Assembly: GCF_016801865.2 (NCBI RefSeq) | Contig: NC_068938.1 | Span: 84,084,886-84,148,885, forward strand | Direction: 5' to 3' | Source of the DNA: Culex pipiens pallens | Lineage: Eukaryota; Arthropoda; Insecta; Diptera; Culicidae | Length of the DNA stretch: 64,000 nt | In this document: positions 36,719 to 48,900 of the stretch, in pieces | Layout: each line of letters starts with the position of its first letter | Position numbering within the stretch: position 1 is the first letter of the stretch | Program-made: the position numbers and the translations under genes | The notes under the pieces: model-generated | What the model was told of the DNA's origin: nothing | What the model saw: only the letters and a program-made list of their open reading frames with translations | Databases searched by the model: none

Positions 36719-37230
36719 GTGTGTGTGTGTGCGTTGCGCGTTGAAGTTTGCGCCTTGGTACGGCTCCGCGAAAGTGCCCTTAGAACCGCCGAATTACCGT
36801 TCCGCCGCGACCGTGAGTGTTATCAATTAGCGCCGGAGTGCGTCGCGGACCGGCACAGTGTGTTATAATTGACCCGCAATCGACGGCCGGGCAACAAAAG
36901 AGAAATTATTTTTGCCATCCATCGTCGTCGTCGCGGGATAAACAGGCAGAACAACGCAAGAAGTGTGGTGTAGCAACAAGGCCTGTGGCAGTGCTGTTGT
37001 GTCCATTGCGTATACACACACTAAACGAAACCGCGCGCGGTGTGCTGAGAGTGCGTTTTTGGAAAAAAGAAAACAAGAAAAGTTTTTAACTTTTTTTTTT
37101 TGCTAAAATAAAATAAAAATTATTTTATTGTGCTATTGTGAAAAATTCTGTGCTGTAAAGTGAAGCGCATACACGCACAAACGCAGGACGTCCTCTTCCG
37201 GATATGAAGACCGTTAGGCTTCGAGATAAA

Positions 37231-37335
37231 AGCCCCGTTACGGTAGCGTGAAAAAACCGGGGCTAGGTCTCGGTAGCCCTTAGGTGGTTCCCCACCCCGA
37301 GACTAGGTAGCGCAGCCCTGATAAGGCTGCCTACC
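37231..37335 (+). ncRNA. Predicted structured leader RNA of RTE copy A
   Basis: Three consecutive hairpins sit just before the start codon. The first is AGCCCCG/CGGGGCT (37231-37264). The second is GTCTCGG/CCGAGAC with an inner GGTGG/CCACC stem (37267-37303). The third is GGTAGCGCAGCC/GGCTGCCTACC with loop CTGATAA (37306-37335). The last two are kept in copy B. The role is unknown; translation control or template recognition is possible. HDV-like ribozymes are known from 5' regions of some insect RTE elements, but I could not fit that fold here. Confidence 0.5.
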
Positions 37336-37352
37336 GAAAACGAGGATCGCGA

Positions 37353-40300
37353 ATGGCAAGAAGATTGGATATCCGGAACAAACGGCAGATGCCCATTGAA
37401 AAGCAGATCACCGATTGGCGACTCGGTTCTTGGAACTGCAGGTCCCTAAACTTTCTGGGTTTCGAACTCGCTTTGGCGAATGAGTTGCAACCTCGCAACT
37501 TCGATGTTGTGGCACTGCAGGAGGTGTGCTTGGAGGAGGAGCAGGTGCTCGACTGGCCAGGTCGGCAGACCAATTCCCGTTTTTTTCTGAGTGGCGGCAA
37601 GGACAAGAAGCTGGGTACCGGCTTTATCGTGCGGGGCAAGATGCAGGATCGCGTGTTCGGCTTCACGGCGATCAGCGAGCGGATGTGCAAGTTAAGAATA
37701 CGAGGCCGGTTCTTTAACTATAGCATTATCAACGTGCACTGCCCCCACGAAGAAAAGACCGATGATGAGAAGGAAGCATTCTACGCGACGCTGGAGGAGG
37801 TGTACGACGGCTGTCCGCGGCAGGATGTAAAGATCATCATTGGGGACATGAACGCTCGGTTCGGAAGGGAGGAAATGTTTCGACCGACAATAGGCCCAGA
37901 AAGTCTACATGCGGTCACGAACGACAACGGCCAACGCTGCATCGACTTTGCAGCCTCCCGTGGAATGGTGGTCAGGAGCACCTATTTTCCTCGCAAGGAT
38001 ATCCACAAAGCCACCTGGACATCACCTGACCAACGGACGAAAACGCAAATCGACCACGTCCTAATCGACGGCCGATTCTTCTCGGACGTCACACACGTGC
38101 GCACCTTTCGTGGTGCGAATATTGACTCGGACCACTACCTAGTTGGAGTTGACATGCGCTCAAAGCTGTCGACGGTGTTTAACCAACGCCGGAGCCGGCG
38201 GGCCCCTCCGTTCAACACCGCGTGTCTGCAGAACGGAGATGTGGCCCACAGGTACGCGCAGCAGCTGGAAGCGAATCTGCCAGGTGAGGAGGAACTTGGC
38301 GCAGCCTCGCTCGAAGATGGTTGGAGCCGTATTCGCTCAGCCATCGGCAGTGCAGCAGAAGCCACGCTGGGTAGTGCGCTCCGAGTCAGTCGAAACGATT
38401 GGTACGATGACGAGTGCCAACAGATTACCGCCGAGAAGAAGGCAGCTTACGACAAGAAGCTGCATAAGGCGACGAGAGGGAACGTGGAACGGTACCGGCA
38501 GGCTCGGAATCGGCGGGACGCGGTCTTCAAGCTCAAGAAGCACCAGCAGGAAGACCGAGACTGCGCGGAAATGGAGCAGCTATTCCGAGCTAACGAATCG
38601 CGGAAATTTTACGAGAAGGTGAACCAATCCCGCAAAGGCTTCGTGCCGCGAGCCGATGTGTGCAGGGATAACGAGGGAAACCTGATCGTGAACAAAAGCG
38701 AGGTGTTGGACAGGTGGAAGCAGTACTTCAACGAACACCTCAACGGCGATGAAGCGGACAGAGACGGTGTTGGAGTCAACCTTGGAGCGCCCGCAGCTGA
38801 TGAACAGTTCCCGGCGCCTGATCTAGAGACGGTGAAGAGGGAGATCAGGAAGCTGAAGAACAACAGAGCTGCCGGCAAGGATCGGTTACCCGGTGAGCTC
38901 TTCAAATATGGAGGAGAGAAACTGGCGAGGGCGCTTCACTGCGTGATCTCCAAGATCTGGGAGGAGGAGAAGCTACCGGAGGAGTGGATGGATGGTGTCG
39001 TGTGCCCCATCTATAAAAAGGGCGATAAGCTGGACTGCGGCAACTACCGCGGCATCACGCTTATCAACGCGGCCTACAAAATCCTCTCCCAGATCCTCTG
39101 CCGCCAGCTGTCACCCCATGCAAGGAGGTTCGTGGGGCCCTACCAAGCAGGCTTCACTGGCGCGCGCGCCACCACGGACCAAATATTTTGTCTCCGACAG
39201 ATCCTCGAGAAATGTCGTGAGTACAACGTGCCCACACATCACATCTTCATCGATTTCAAGGCGGCCTATGATACAGTCGACCGCGAGCAGCTATGGCAGA
39301 TTATGCACGAGAACGGGTTTCCGGATAAACTAACTCGACTGATCAAGGCTACCTTGGATGGTGTGATGTGTCACGTGCGTGTTTCGGGGGACTTAGCGGA
39401 ACCCTTTGGATCACGCCGAGGGCTGCGGCAAGGTGATGGCTTATCCTGTGCGCTATTCAACGTCGCCCTTGAGGGCATTATTCGAAGGGCGGGCATCGAA
39501 ACGAGTGGCACGATTTTAAACAGGTCCTACCAGCTGCTTGCTTTTGCCGATGACATCGACATAGTGGCAAGAAACCTGGAGACGGTGAAGGATGTCTACA
39601 CCCGACTGAAGGTACAAGCAAGGCGTGTAGGACTTGGCATGAATACGACGAAGACGAAGTACATGAGAGGAAGGGGTTCGAAGGACGTCGGCCCCCCAAG
39701 TCTCACCCCTCTAACTGTGGATGGTGATGAGTTGGAGGAGGTGAGCGAGTTCGTGTACTTGGGATCGCTGGTAACCGCCGACAACGACACCAGCAAAGAG
39801 ATCCGGACTCGTATTTTTGCTGGGAATCGTGCTTACTTCGGATTACGGAAGACCCTCACATCGGATCGAGTGCAGCGCCGCACGAAGCTGACGATGTACA
39901 AAACACTGATTAGACCGGTAGTCCTCTATGGCCACGAGACCTGGACGTTGCGGCAGGAGGACGAACGTGCCCTTGGAGTTTTCGAACGGAAGGTGCTACG
40001 AACGATCTACGGTGGAGTGCAGGTGTCTGACGGAGTGTGGCGAAGACGCATGAACCACGAACTGCACGCGTTTCTTGAAGAACCGACCATCGCCACCCAG
40101 GCGAAGATCGGGAGGCTCAGGTGGGCCGGCCATGTCGCCCGAATGGACGAGAGCCAGCCTGTCAGACTGCTTTTTGACCGCGCTGAACCAGCTGGCGGAA
40201 CAGGCAGAAGAGCAGGGAAAGCGCGCGCACGGTGGGGAGATCAAGTGAATGGTGATATCCGGAAGATCTGTAACCTGGGAAATTGGAGAGTAGCAGCTCA

Positions 40301-40361
40301 AGATCGAGAAAGATGGAAGCGTCTTCTTGCTACAGCACGCGTACCTGGTGCGCTATGCTGA
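37353..40361 (+). CDS. RTE ORF: APE endonuclease plus reverse transcriptase, copy A
   Basis: The 1002-residue protein nicks target DNA and copies its own RNA by target-primed reverse transcription. The APE-type endonuclease (about residues 20-270) shows WNCRS near 27, LQEV near 57, GDMNAR near 164, QIDHV near 233 and SDHYL near 260, so the catalytic residues are present. The reverse transcriptase (about 500-780) shows DFKAAYDTVDR near 633, LRQGDGLS near 691 and the active-site FADD near 731. The C-terminal part includes RPVVLYGHETWTLRQEDE and LRWAGHVARMDESQPVRL, as in many RTE and BovB-like proteins. There is no internal stop or frameshift. The ATG follows the hairpin block. It may be active. 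Confidence 0.95.
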   Translation: MARRLDIRNKRQMPIEKQITDWRLGSWNCRSLNFLGFELALANELQPRNFDVVALQEVCLEEEQVLDWPGRQTNSRFFLSGGKDKKLGTGFIVRGKMQDRVFGFTAISERMCKLRIRGRFFNYSIINVHCPHEEKTDDEKEAFYATLEEVYDGCPRQDVKIIIGDMNARFGREEMFRPTIGPESLHAVTNDNGQRCIDFAASRGMVVRSTYFPRKDIHKATWTSPDQRTKTQIDHVLIDGRFFSDVTHVRTFRGANIDSDHYLVGVDMRSKLSTVFNQRRSRRAPPFNTACLQNGDVAHRYAQQLEANLPGEEELGAASLEDGWSRIRSAIGSAAEATLGSALRVSRNDWYDDECQQITAEKKAAYDKKLHKATRGNVERYRQARNRRDAVFKLKKHQQEDRDCAEMEQLFRANESRKFYEKVNQSRKGFVPRADVCRDNEGNLIVNKSEVLDRWKQYFNEHLNGDEADRDGVGVNLGAPAADEQFPAPDLETVKREIRKLKNNRAAGKDRLPGELFKYGGEKLARALHCVISKIWEEEKLPEEWMDGVVCPIYKKGDKLDCGNYRGITLINAAYKILSQILCRQLSPHARRFVGPYQAGFTGARATTDQIFCLRQILEKCREYNVPTHHIFIDFKAAYDTVDREQLWQIMHENGFPDKLTRLIKATLDGVMCHVRVSGDLAEPFGSRRGLRQGDGLSCALFNVALEGIIRRAGIETSGTILNRSYQLLAFADDIDIVARNLETVKDVYTRLKVQARRVGLGMNTTKTKYMRGRGSKDVGPPSLTPLTVDGDELEEVSEFVYLGSLVTADNDTSKEIRTRIFAGNRAYFGLRKTLTSDRVQRRTKLTMYKTLIRPVVLYGHETWTLRQEDERALGVFERKVLRTIYGGVQVSDGVWRRRMNHELHAFLEEPTIATQAKIGRLRWAGHVARMDESQPVRLLFDRAEPAGGTGRRAGKARARWGDQVNGDIRKICNLGNWRVAAQDRERWKRLLATARVPGALC

Positions 40362-40373
40362 TTGGTATGGTAT

Positions 40374-40620
40374 GTAAAGTTACAGATTTTTGAATACTTT
40401 TCGGACTATTTTTGTATGAACAGCTGCCAAAATTGTATGGGGGCTTGTGTTGGTGAACTGATAACACAACATGATTTATTTGGCCGTAGGGAAGGACCCC
40501 ACAAAATTTAAGCCAAATAAAAAAACACACAAACCAAAAATAAAAATGATCAAAATTGGCCGATTTTTAGAGAATTGTTTCCTTCAACAATTCCTTAAAT
40601 AATTAGGAGGCAAAACAAAT
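40374..40620 (-). repeat. Dispersed non-coding repeat after RTE copy A
   Basis: It resumes with ACAGATTTTTGAATACTTTT and TATGAACAGCTGCCAAAATT. This is the other half of the copy interrupted at 36718. Confidence 0.6.
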
Positions 40621-40835
40621 TTAGCTTTTAATTGAAATAGTAATTTAAATCGGTTGTAAGCTATATGAAATAGTTTGAATTTTTTTTTAAATTTTTTTTT
40701 GAGAGATCAGACAATATCAAAAATAATTCATGATTTAAGGCCAATACGCTCCTCGCAAGAAAAGGGGTCATGAAATGGCTTTACGAACAGCATAACAACG
40801 GAGAGGGAACGGTCCGTGAGTCACGCTAGGTTATA

Positions 40836-41700
40836 TTTTGAATACTGAGCAGTTCTCTACGGAATCGGTCTTTTTTCTTTAATTTTAATTTTTGTATTTT
40901 TTAATCTGGCTGAAACTTGTTTGGTGCTTTCGGTATGCCCAAAGAAGCCATTTTGCATCATTAGTTTGTCCATATAATTTTCCATACAAATTTGGCAGCT
41001 GTCCATACAAAAATGATGTATGAAAACTCAAAAATCTGTATCTTTTGAAGGAATTTTTTGATCGATTTGGTGTCTTCGGCAAAGTTGCAGGTATGGATAC
41101 GGACTACACTGGAAAAAATGATACACGGTAAAAAAAAATCGGTGATTTTTTTATTCAACTTTTTATCACTAAAATTTGATTTGCAAAAAAACACTATTTT
41201 TAATTTTTTTTTATTTTTTGATATGTTTTAGAGGACATAAAATGCCAACTTTTCAGAAATTTCCAGGTTGTGCAAAAAATCGTTGACCGAGTTATGAATT
41301 TTTAAATCAATACTGATTTAAAAAAAAAATCGAAATTTTGGTCGCAAAAACTTTTCAATTTCATTTTTCGATGTAAAATCAAACTTGTAATCAAAAAGTA
41401 CTCTAGTGAAATTTTGATAAAGTGCAACGATTTCAAATAAAATCCATATTTAAGTGACTTTTTTGAAAAAAAAAACAGCCAAACAGCCCACCATTTTTCA
41501 ATGTCGATATCTCAACAACTTATGGTCCGATTTTCAATGTTAAAATATGAATCATTTGTGAAATTTTCCGATCTTTTCGAAAACAATATTTTCATAAATT
41601 TTAAACCAAGACTAACATTTTAAAAGGGCGTAATATTGGATGTTTGGCCCTTTTGAAATGTTAGTCTTGATTTAAATTTTTTTATCAATTTATATTTATT
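40836..41700 (+). repeat. Dispersed non-coding repeat, most complete copy
   Basis: It starts near CTGAGCAGTTCTCTACGG and passes through TTTGGCAGCTGTCCATAC, GGTGTCTTCGGCAAAGTTG and ATGCCAACTTTTCAG. It ends near TTGGCCCTTTTGAAATGTTA. There is no coding region. It serves as reference for locating breaks in the other copies. Confidence 0.65.
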
Positions 41701-41954
41701 AAGAATAGTATTATTCCATTTTTTATTTCGTTTTGCTTATTCAGCTTTTATTCATTTCATCTTTTTTTCCTATTTTTAATTTTCTTTTTTCTTTGTTACC
41801 TTATCATTTTTGTCCGATTTTTCCTCTTTCCTGTCTTCAGTGTTCACATTAGTCGACAACCGGCCAAGAATTGAGATGACTTTGAGAGACGCGTCGGCTC
41901 AGTTTGGACGAAACAGAATTGTAAAAAAATAGCAGAAAAAAACACAGCACAGCC
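41701..41954. other. Short unassigned stretch
   Basis: It is AT-rich with a small mixed-composition block near 41830-41920. Nothing is recognised. Confidence 0.4.
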
Positions 41955-42097
41955 GAATTTCTTTAATTTTAATTTTTGTATTTTTTAATCAGGCTGAAAC
42001 TTTTTTGGTGCTTTCGGTATGCCCAAAGAAGCCATTTTGCATCATTAGTTTGTCCATATAATTTTCCATACAAATTTGGCAGCTGTCCATACAAAAA
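41955..42097 (+). repeat. Dispersed non-coding repeat broken by the Helentron
   Basis: It is nearly identical to 40876-41010 up to GCTGTCCATACAAAAA, then jumps to unrelated sequence (CTAACTTAATCC). The break marks the left end of the Helentron. Confidence 0.7.
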
Positions 42098-42107
42098 CTA
42101 ACTTAAT

Positions 42108-42119
42108 CCACCTACGTGG
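42108..42119. repeat. Subterminal palindrome at the Helentron 3' end
   Basis: CCACCTACGTGG forms a CCAC/GTGG stem. Helentrons usually have a short hairpin near one or both ends that helps end recognition. The role here is inferred from position. Confidence 0.45.
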
Positions 42120-42739
42120 TTGATGCCTTCCTCACCACATTGTCACAGCAGAATATTTATTAAATACACTTGGTTAGTGGCATTTTTTGGGCACTTACCA
42201 TGGAATGATGTGATAGAAACACTTCCGTCATTTGTTTTACTGGATCATACCACAACCTTGCGTGAGTGCTCTAAGATCAATGATGAAAGACCATGATCAG
42301 TCTAACCTGGATAAGTAACGATATGTTGTTGTGTGTTAGTTGTAATCCTGAAAATAATAAAAAAAAATAGTAAGTCGTCGTGATTGCGCTATCTTGCCAC
42401 TCGCTAATATATATTTTTTAAGCTATGCGGTGTGGCAACCAGAATGATTTTTCGTTTCAAAAAAATATTATTGCGTTATCGGGTCACTCCTCTTTACCAT
42501 TGCTTAATGCACAGAGTTATCAAAACTCTGTTCAATAACCAATGCCCGGGCTTGTGACCGGCAGTTAAGGTTCTCAATAATTTCTTTTTCAGGTACGATT
42601 ATCAATCAACAATTATTTTGATTACAATTACTGAGAACTAAAACTGGCAGAGTTACCCCGTTTTACCCCAACGACAATCATAGAAGACTTCAACTACACG
42701 GAGTACATTTTCCAGGTTCAGATTCTTCTTTACAGATGT

Positions 42740-42930
42740 CGTTTTTGAAGATTTCAGCCAACATGAATATTTCCATATTCGGCCTCTTCTAACGCGAAAG
42801 ACTTCAGCTAATATAGATTATTATTCTATATTCAGCCTCTTCCGTTCAAAGTGTTATATTCAGCCTCTTCCTCTATACATTTGGGAAGACTTCAGCCAAT
42901 ATAACTCGTAGAAATTTCTTGTGAAGTTTG
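42740..42930. repeat. Short direct repeats in the Helentron 3' region
   Basis: ATATTCAGCCTCTTC occurs twice, with a diverged ATATTCGGCCTCTTC upstream. GACTTCAGCCAATAT and its variants alternate with them. The function is unknown. They may be a subterminal binding region or chance low complexity. Confidence 0.5.
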
Positions 42931-42949
42931 ATATTAATCGAGGTAAAAG

Positions 42950-45900
42950 TTATGCTGATGGTGTTCCAATTACATGAGCCAAATATTCTCGATGTTTTTG
43001 TGCCAAATCACGTTTAGCTATATTTTCAAAAGAAAATAATGTTGATCTACTTGTTGGGATTAGCACATCGTAATGTAATCCGTAATATTGCAAAACAATT
43101 GGTTTCTTGTGATTGTCGACGATAGGTAGAATTTCCATAGTGTACGGCATGTTTTCATCATGACAGTAAACATAGATAATTCTTTTCAAAAGAATGCATA
43201 AAGCCATCAATGAGTCTTGTATTCCCCATACTTTATCTGTACAACAAATTTTCAACAATTCTTTGAGTTTTTCACTTTCTGAAAATTCTGGGCCTACTTC
43301 CGAAAAGAATGGATCTTGTTGCAAATAATGGAAAAACTGCTTATATTTCCATACACATTCAAATGCTAGCATTCTTAAATCTTTGTGGAAGGCTTCAGAT
43401 CCCGTTAATGCATAGGAAATAGCGTTGAATTGACAGTTTCCATCTGGGGTGATGTTAATTTTTCGAAAACCTTGAAGATCTTCTGAATTATGTAGATTTA
43501 CTCCCGATCTATTTCTCAAACATTGTTTGGTTAGTTTTAAGAATTTTGTACAATATTCGAGATGCAATTCAATTTCGCGATCATCACTTTCTTCATTGAA
43601 ATATTTCAATAAATGTAGCTGAAGATCGTCTACTGAGCTGTAACAAAAGTTGTCAAACACTAAGTTTTCGACTCTTGATTGAGTATCTAGCCATGTTATG
43701 ATCTGTTCAGATTTGTAGCAAGAACTAAAATCACTCCGGCAGACACAACTCATACAAAAGCTGTTTTTAAGAGATATATCATCATCCATTATAACTGGAG
43801 ACTCGATATTAGGTACTTTGTTATCGTTACCTTGATTTGCAATCACTGAAGATTTATTACCATTGACTATAGCGTAAATAGGCTTATGATCCGAGAAATA
43901 ACATTCATAAACTCCTGTTTCCAAAACATCTACATCTGAGAATATCACATCAAGTCTGGATCCTAAAACTGTGGTGCTTTCATTTGGCAACATTGCATCT
44001 CGCAAATTCCAGCTACTCATCATTGCATTAAATTGCTGAACTTGGTTACTGTTTACATCATTCAAATTGAAATTAAAATCACCCATAAGTATTAGAGGCT
44101 GGGCAATATCACCCTTGATTTGTTTAAGTGTACTATTAAAAGTCGAATGCTTTACTTTTGGTGATTTGTAGCCACTGATTATCGATATTCCATCAATAGA
44201 AATATGGAACAAGTCAATGTGGCCTTCATAATTACGTTTGTTTTCATAAAATAAAAGTTTCCTATTCATAACCCGAGCTCTTGCTCCTGACTTCACGAAA
44301 CACATTACGCCTTTGGAAATATTTTTCTTCACATAAGCAGGTCGTGGAAATTCGTCTGAGCGATACAACATATCGAACTTTGGAATTTCAATATGATCAC
44401 CAAAGGAAGTACCTGTTTCAGAAAAGATCAGCACATCACACCGTGTGTACCACTTGTCAGATAATATGTGCTCTAAACTTGTTTTAAGCGATTGTACGTT
44501 TAAATAAATAAAAACTAAACCGTTTGTTTCTGACAAATTGTTGAAAACCAAAGGCAATTCTCTTTCGGTTCGCATTCTTTGAACTTCATTAGAACTTAGC
44601 GTTAATGTATTGTTGCTTTTCATATTTCCTGGAAACTTTCCCAGAATGTATAATCCTTGGAGTGAAGTAACTCGACTTAATGCCACGTAAACAAGTTGAC
44701 GAGTCAATCTAGAAGGTTTCCTGAAATCTAAACAAACACTATCATATGTTTGGCCTTGGCTCTTGTGAATTGTCAGAGCTTCACAAGCCACCATAGGAAA
44801 CTGGTCGCGAAAAGCATGATGATCTTTGGTGCGATAAACTGTCATCTGATACTTTTGTCTTGGTATTGGTGTCCATTTTAAATTCTTACCGAGTTTTTCC
44901 ATTCGTGTTTTATATTCCTTACGCTTTTCTCTTCCTACTCGATGATCACCAAAGTTGAGAAAAACTATCATAACTTTTTCTGAAACTGGATCACACTGTA
45001 TGTCTTCTAGTGTTCCAGTAGCTCCATTTACCAGTCCGTCAGAAACATTAAGGTTAGCTGTCAGCATGTACTTGATGCCCTTTTTGAAACGTAGAGTAAA
45101 CGGGTATCCACCACATTCTTTCGTTGGTTTTTTCCTGTAGAATTCTAGTTTCTTTTCTTTCTGTTGTGCACTTAGTTTTCCTGTAATTGTATCTATGGCA
45201 TCACACACTATCTCTACTTCATTTGATGCTTCAATTTTTTTATTGTTATAGTTTTCAACATCTGCGTTAGTGTAATAGAGTCGCATTACTTCATCCGGAA
45301 CTTGATTCTCTTGCACCTCTCGGGTTCTCAATAACTCGATGTCCTCGGTTGTCATATTTCCAGCGGCAAAGTTGTTAAGAGCACAAACAAAATTCAAATC
45401 ACCCTTTTGCCGCATAACTTCTGTAAGTTCATAGAAGTAAAATTCTTCCCATAGCGAAGATCTATCCATCCTTAACAAGCTTTGCTTGGGAGTGGTGAAA
45501 ATAAGCGCGTCTTTTACTGGAGGTAACTGATTATTATCTCCGAGTAGAAGGACTGAAAGTCCACCAAAACTTTCGTTTACTCCAGTTATTTGTCGACATC
45601 TAGTGTCAATTCTACTGAAGGTAGTACTTCCAACCATAGATATTTCGTCGATAATAATAAGCTTGCAATGTAACAATTGAAGGCGCAAATTATGCGCAGC
45701 TTCTGCTGGCAAATCAGGCATATTTGCATTTTCTTGTAAAGGTAGGGAAAATGCTGAATGTAAAGTGTTTCCTCCTATCAAAAATGCAGCTTTTCCTGAA
45801 AATGCAGTTAACAGCACCTTCACAGAGTCAAAGTTTTGATGTGCTTTGACCCCAACTTCATATTCAAGGTGATATGAAATTAACTGGTACAATGTTTTGA

Positions 45901-48900
45901 TAACCATACTCTTACCAACTCCAGCAGATCCAGAAATAAATATTCTGATTGGAAGCTTCCCAACCCGGAAGCTTTTATAAACGTGCATAACAATTTCCTT
46001 TTGCCGAAGATTTAATTTGTTCAATAACTCCATCACTTTTAGTTTATCCACTCTAGGCGGTGCACTATAGCTGAACGGAATATCATTCTTGGGGCGATCC
46101 ATTCCAATCTCCACAAAAAGATCTACTTCTTGATCTTTTGGAAGATTATCAGCTTCAAACTCTGCTATTTCCTCTTCTTCAAGTAACTTTCTGTTTCTAT
46201 TCGCTTGCTCTATCGCCTCCTCGAATTCTTCACTTGCCAAAGCGAATATTTTGGAACGATTTGTTTCAATTTCATTCACATTTTCAGTGTATTTTTCGAA
46301 CCAGTTAACCGATTCAATTTCCTCGTCCTCATTACGCCATGGAAGGAATAAGAGCAGTTTTTCTCGATAATAGTCATCTGGTTTTTGTTCGCGATTATAA
46401 CGGACAAAGCGTATGACTCGAGGTTTGACTCGTCGTTTTATACCATCTTCAGTTTCTTCTGTCTCATCGTCTTCAGATTGTGGTTCGCAGTCCAAATTTT
46501 TATCCGGACGCCGTTTGTTCGGAGTGCGAAATATGTAGGCAGCAAATTCTGCCAAACACACTCCATCCAAACCTTTGCGCTCTGCATAGTGCGTTATGAT
46601 ATCTTTTCCACAAATTTCGGTTGAATCTGGATCCATAGCTTCGAGTTCTTTGGCAGATTTTAGAAAAACCACTCTATCTTCCTTCTTACTCGTGTTGATA
46701 AAGATAGAACCAACATGGAAGCGTGTAAGAGGAATTCCTAGACAGTAGTAAACGGCTTCCCACGTAGACATCAAGTGACAGTTCAGGAACTTGCTAGTCA
46801 ATTTACGCATTTGTTCCTTTACACTGACGTTTCCCTTGTCTAGTTCTTCTTGAACACTCTTTAATGCTTTGGAAAGACCAGATTCAGGCTTGGCTACGTA
46901 ATCAACAATATATTGTGCTGTCTGGTACTTATCTAAAATGTATTGCACATCAATGTTTGATTCGACCAAGTTAAGGAGCTTCGTATTGTATGAGTTAATA
47001 TCCACGTCACAGCTTCTTCGTTCGGGAATAATTTTCGGTCTGTCAATAGCACATCTTACTGCTGCTTCATACTGCTCATAAGTTATATCCAACTCGTGTA
47101 ATACGTCTTCAAAATCTCTGTAAACACGTTCTTTGCTGCTGTAAATGCATTCCATGAGGTCCTTGATTTTCATCAAATCTGCCTTCACTTCCTCAGTTTT
47201 TTCTTCTTTAGAAAGAGGAGCCAGAATTTTTGTACGCGGAAACATAAATTTCGGAACGCCGAACCGACAAGTATTCTTATTTTTCCTTCCTTTACTGCAG
47301 GTGTCCATATGCTTGTGGCGTAGAAATTTGCAGTTTGGATTCTTCTCATCAAATTGACATGTAGTGTGTTTATTAGCAAATTCTGCACACGCTGTCCATG
47401 TTCCTTGATTCTCTGGATCAAATTTTGGAGCTTCCTTGAACCAAAACAAACAATGGTCATGTGGAGTTCCTCTTTGCTGGAATTCACGTCTTTCAAAACT
47501 GTCAATCAGAGTTAATCCTTTGAAAATACCGTTTGGGTCTTTAATTGCTTTCACAATGTTTTTCATCTTATTATCGTAATACATTGCTGCAAACACTGGG
47601 TTGTCATTGACCAGTTTAGCTCTTTCTTGATAAGGCAGCATAAGAGCCTCATCTGGTGTAACTGTAACACCTGTTGTTCGTTCCACCAAAGCTTGTAATA
47701 GTTCTGGACATTGTGTTTCAATAAACGATAAAGTAATGAAAAACGTCGGTGGTCCATTTTGAGCAATATGAGCAAAAAGTTCTTTCTTCTTCTTTTCCAT
47801 ATATGATGGCGAACATCGATTGTTCTGCATGCATTTCCAGCTGTCGTTGTGGTCTTTCAAACCGAATGCTGATTCCAGAGCTTGCACGGCTGTGAAGCCA
47901 CCAGCTATAGTCTTTTTCCTACAACTGGTTGTCACAGAATTTTTGCAATCATTGAGCAACTTGGCCTTAGCAAGATAAAGGACACGTTCCGGCGATAGTT
48001 TGCTATTATGATACCGTATTTCCCACTTAATAGTATCCGAGAGCGAAATATTTTTATCCTCGAGGTTGCGCCGCCTTCCTTCAAAAATTTCGGGAAATGA
48101 CAAGTATTCAATGTCGGGATTCATGTGCGCCGATTCGGGCCTTTTGTTCTGTCCAGGAGCAAGAACTAATGTCTTGTTCCTTTTGGTCTCTTCATTGGTC
48201 GTTAGATGTTTCTGCATCTCTGCTACAATTTCGTTAAAATCAATCAAGAGACAATTCTCATCTTCTCCCTCGAATTTTCTATAGTATTCATCAGCATCAT
48301 CCATTTCATCGTATTCATCTATTTCTGCATTTTCATTTGGACATTCTAGTGTAGCTTCTTGATTGGCATCAACAAATTTAAATTTTATTCCGTATTCTTG
48401 ATACAGCTCCGAATTCTGCAAAACTTGAGCCGCTTCTTTAAGGTAATCCATACGAACCAGTCCTTGTAAAAAATTGCTGCTATGCTCCTTACTTCTCTTC
48501 AACTCAACCGCAACCACTTGAGCTGTGCTTCCTGCTCTAGGAAGTTCACTGAACACTTCATTAACATCCACAGGGACATGAACGGCATTACCTTTCATGC
48601 CTTTCTGTGGATTAGAACCGCGATGTGACAAGGTGACAATTTTGACAAAAGGTATATAAGGAGCTAATAATCTCAGCTCAAGATCATTAAGTCTTGTAAT
48701 GACATCGGACACTGGAGGCAATTTCAATCCATTAGAACTGGATAACTTTGGTACCTTTCCCTGTTTGATGTACCTAATACAAGTATGGCACATGAAGTTG
48801 TTACGAGAACGGTTAAAATAATTCAATATTCTATGAATCACTACTTCTTCAGGGGAAACAATATTGCTCTTATTTGAAAAGCTACTTACCACTGATCCCC

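Larger units (their letters stand above)
36719..40373 (+). mobile_element. Full-length RTE-clade non-LTR retrotransposon, copy A
   Basis: It is flanked by a perfect 15-bp target-site duplication GTAAAGTTACAGATT (36704-36718 and 40374-40388). It has a 5' leader of about 630 bp beginning with GT repeats, one ORF of 1002 codons and only 12 bases after the stop (TTGGTATGGTAT). A single endonuclease plus reverse transcriptase ORF and a tiny 3' end with short tandem units are the RTE pattern. It interrupts a dispersed-repeat copy. Copy B is at 53238-56881. Confidence 0.93.

Noticed and set aside
36817..37089. Possible upstream ORF1 (90 codons) in the leader of RTE copy A
   Set aside because: The equivalent frame in copy B has a stop (CAACAAAAG becomes CAATAAAAG), so it is not conserved.
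42266..42600. Possible additional gene left of the Helentron ORF
   Set aside because: No open frame or domain. It is most likely the 3' non-coding part of the Helentron.
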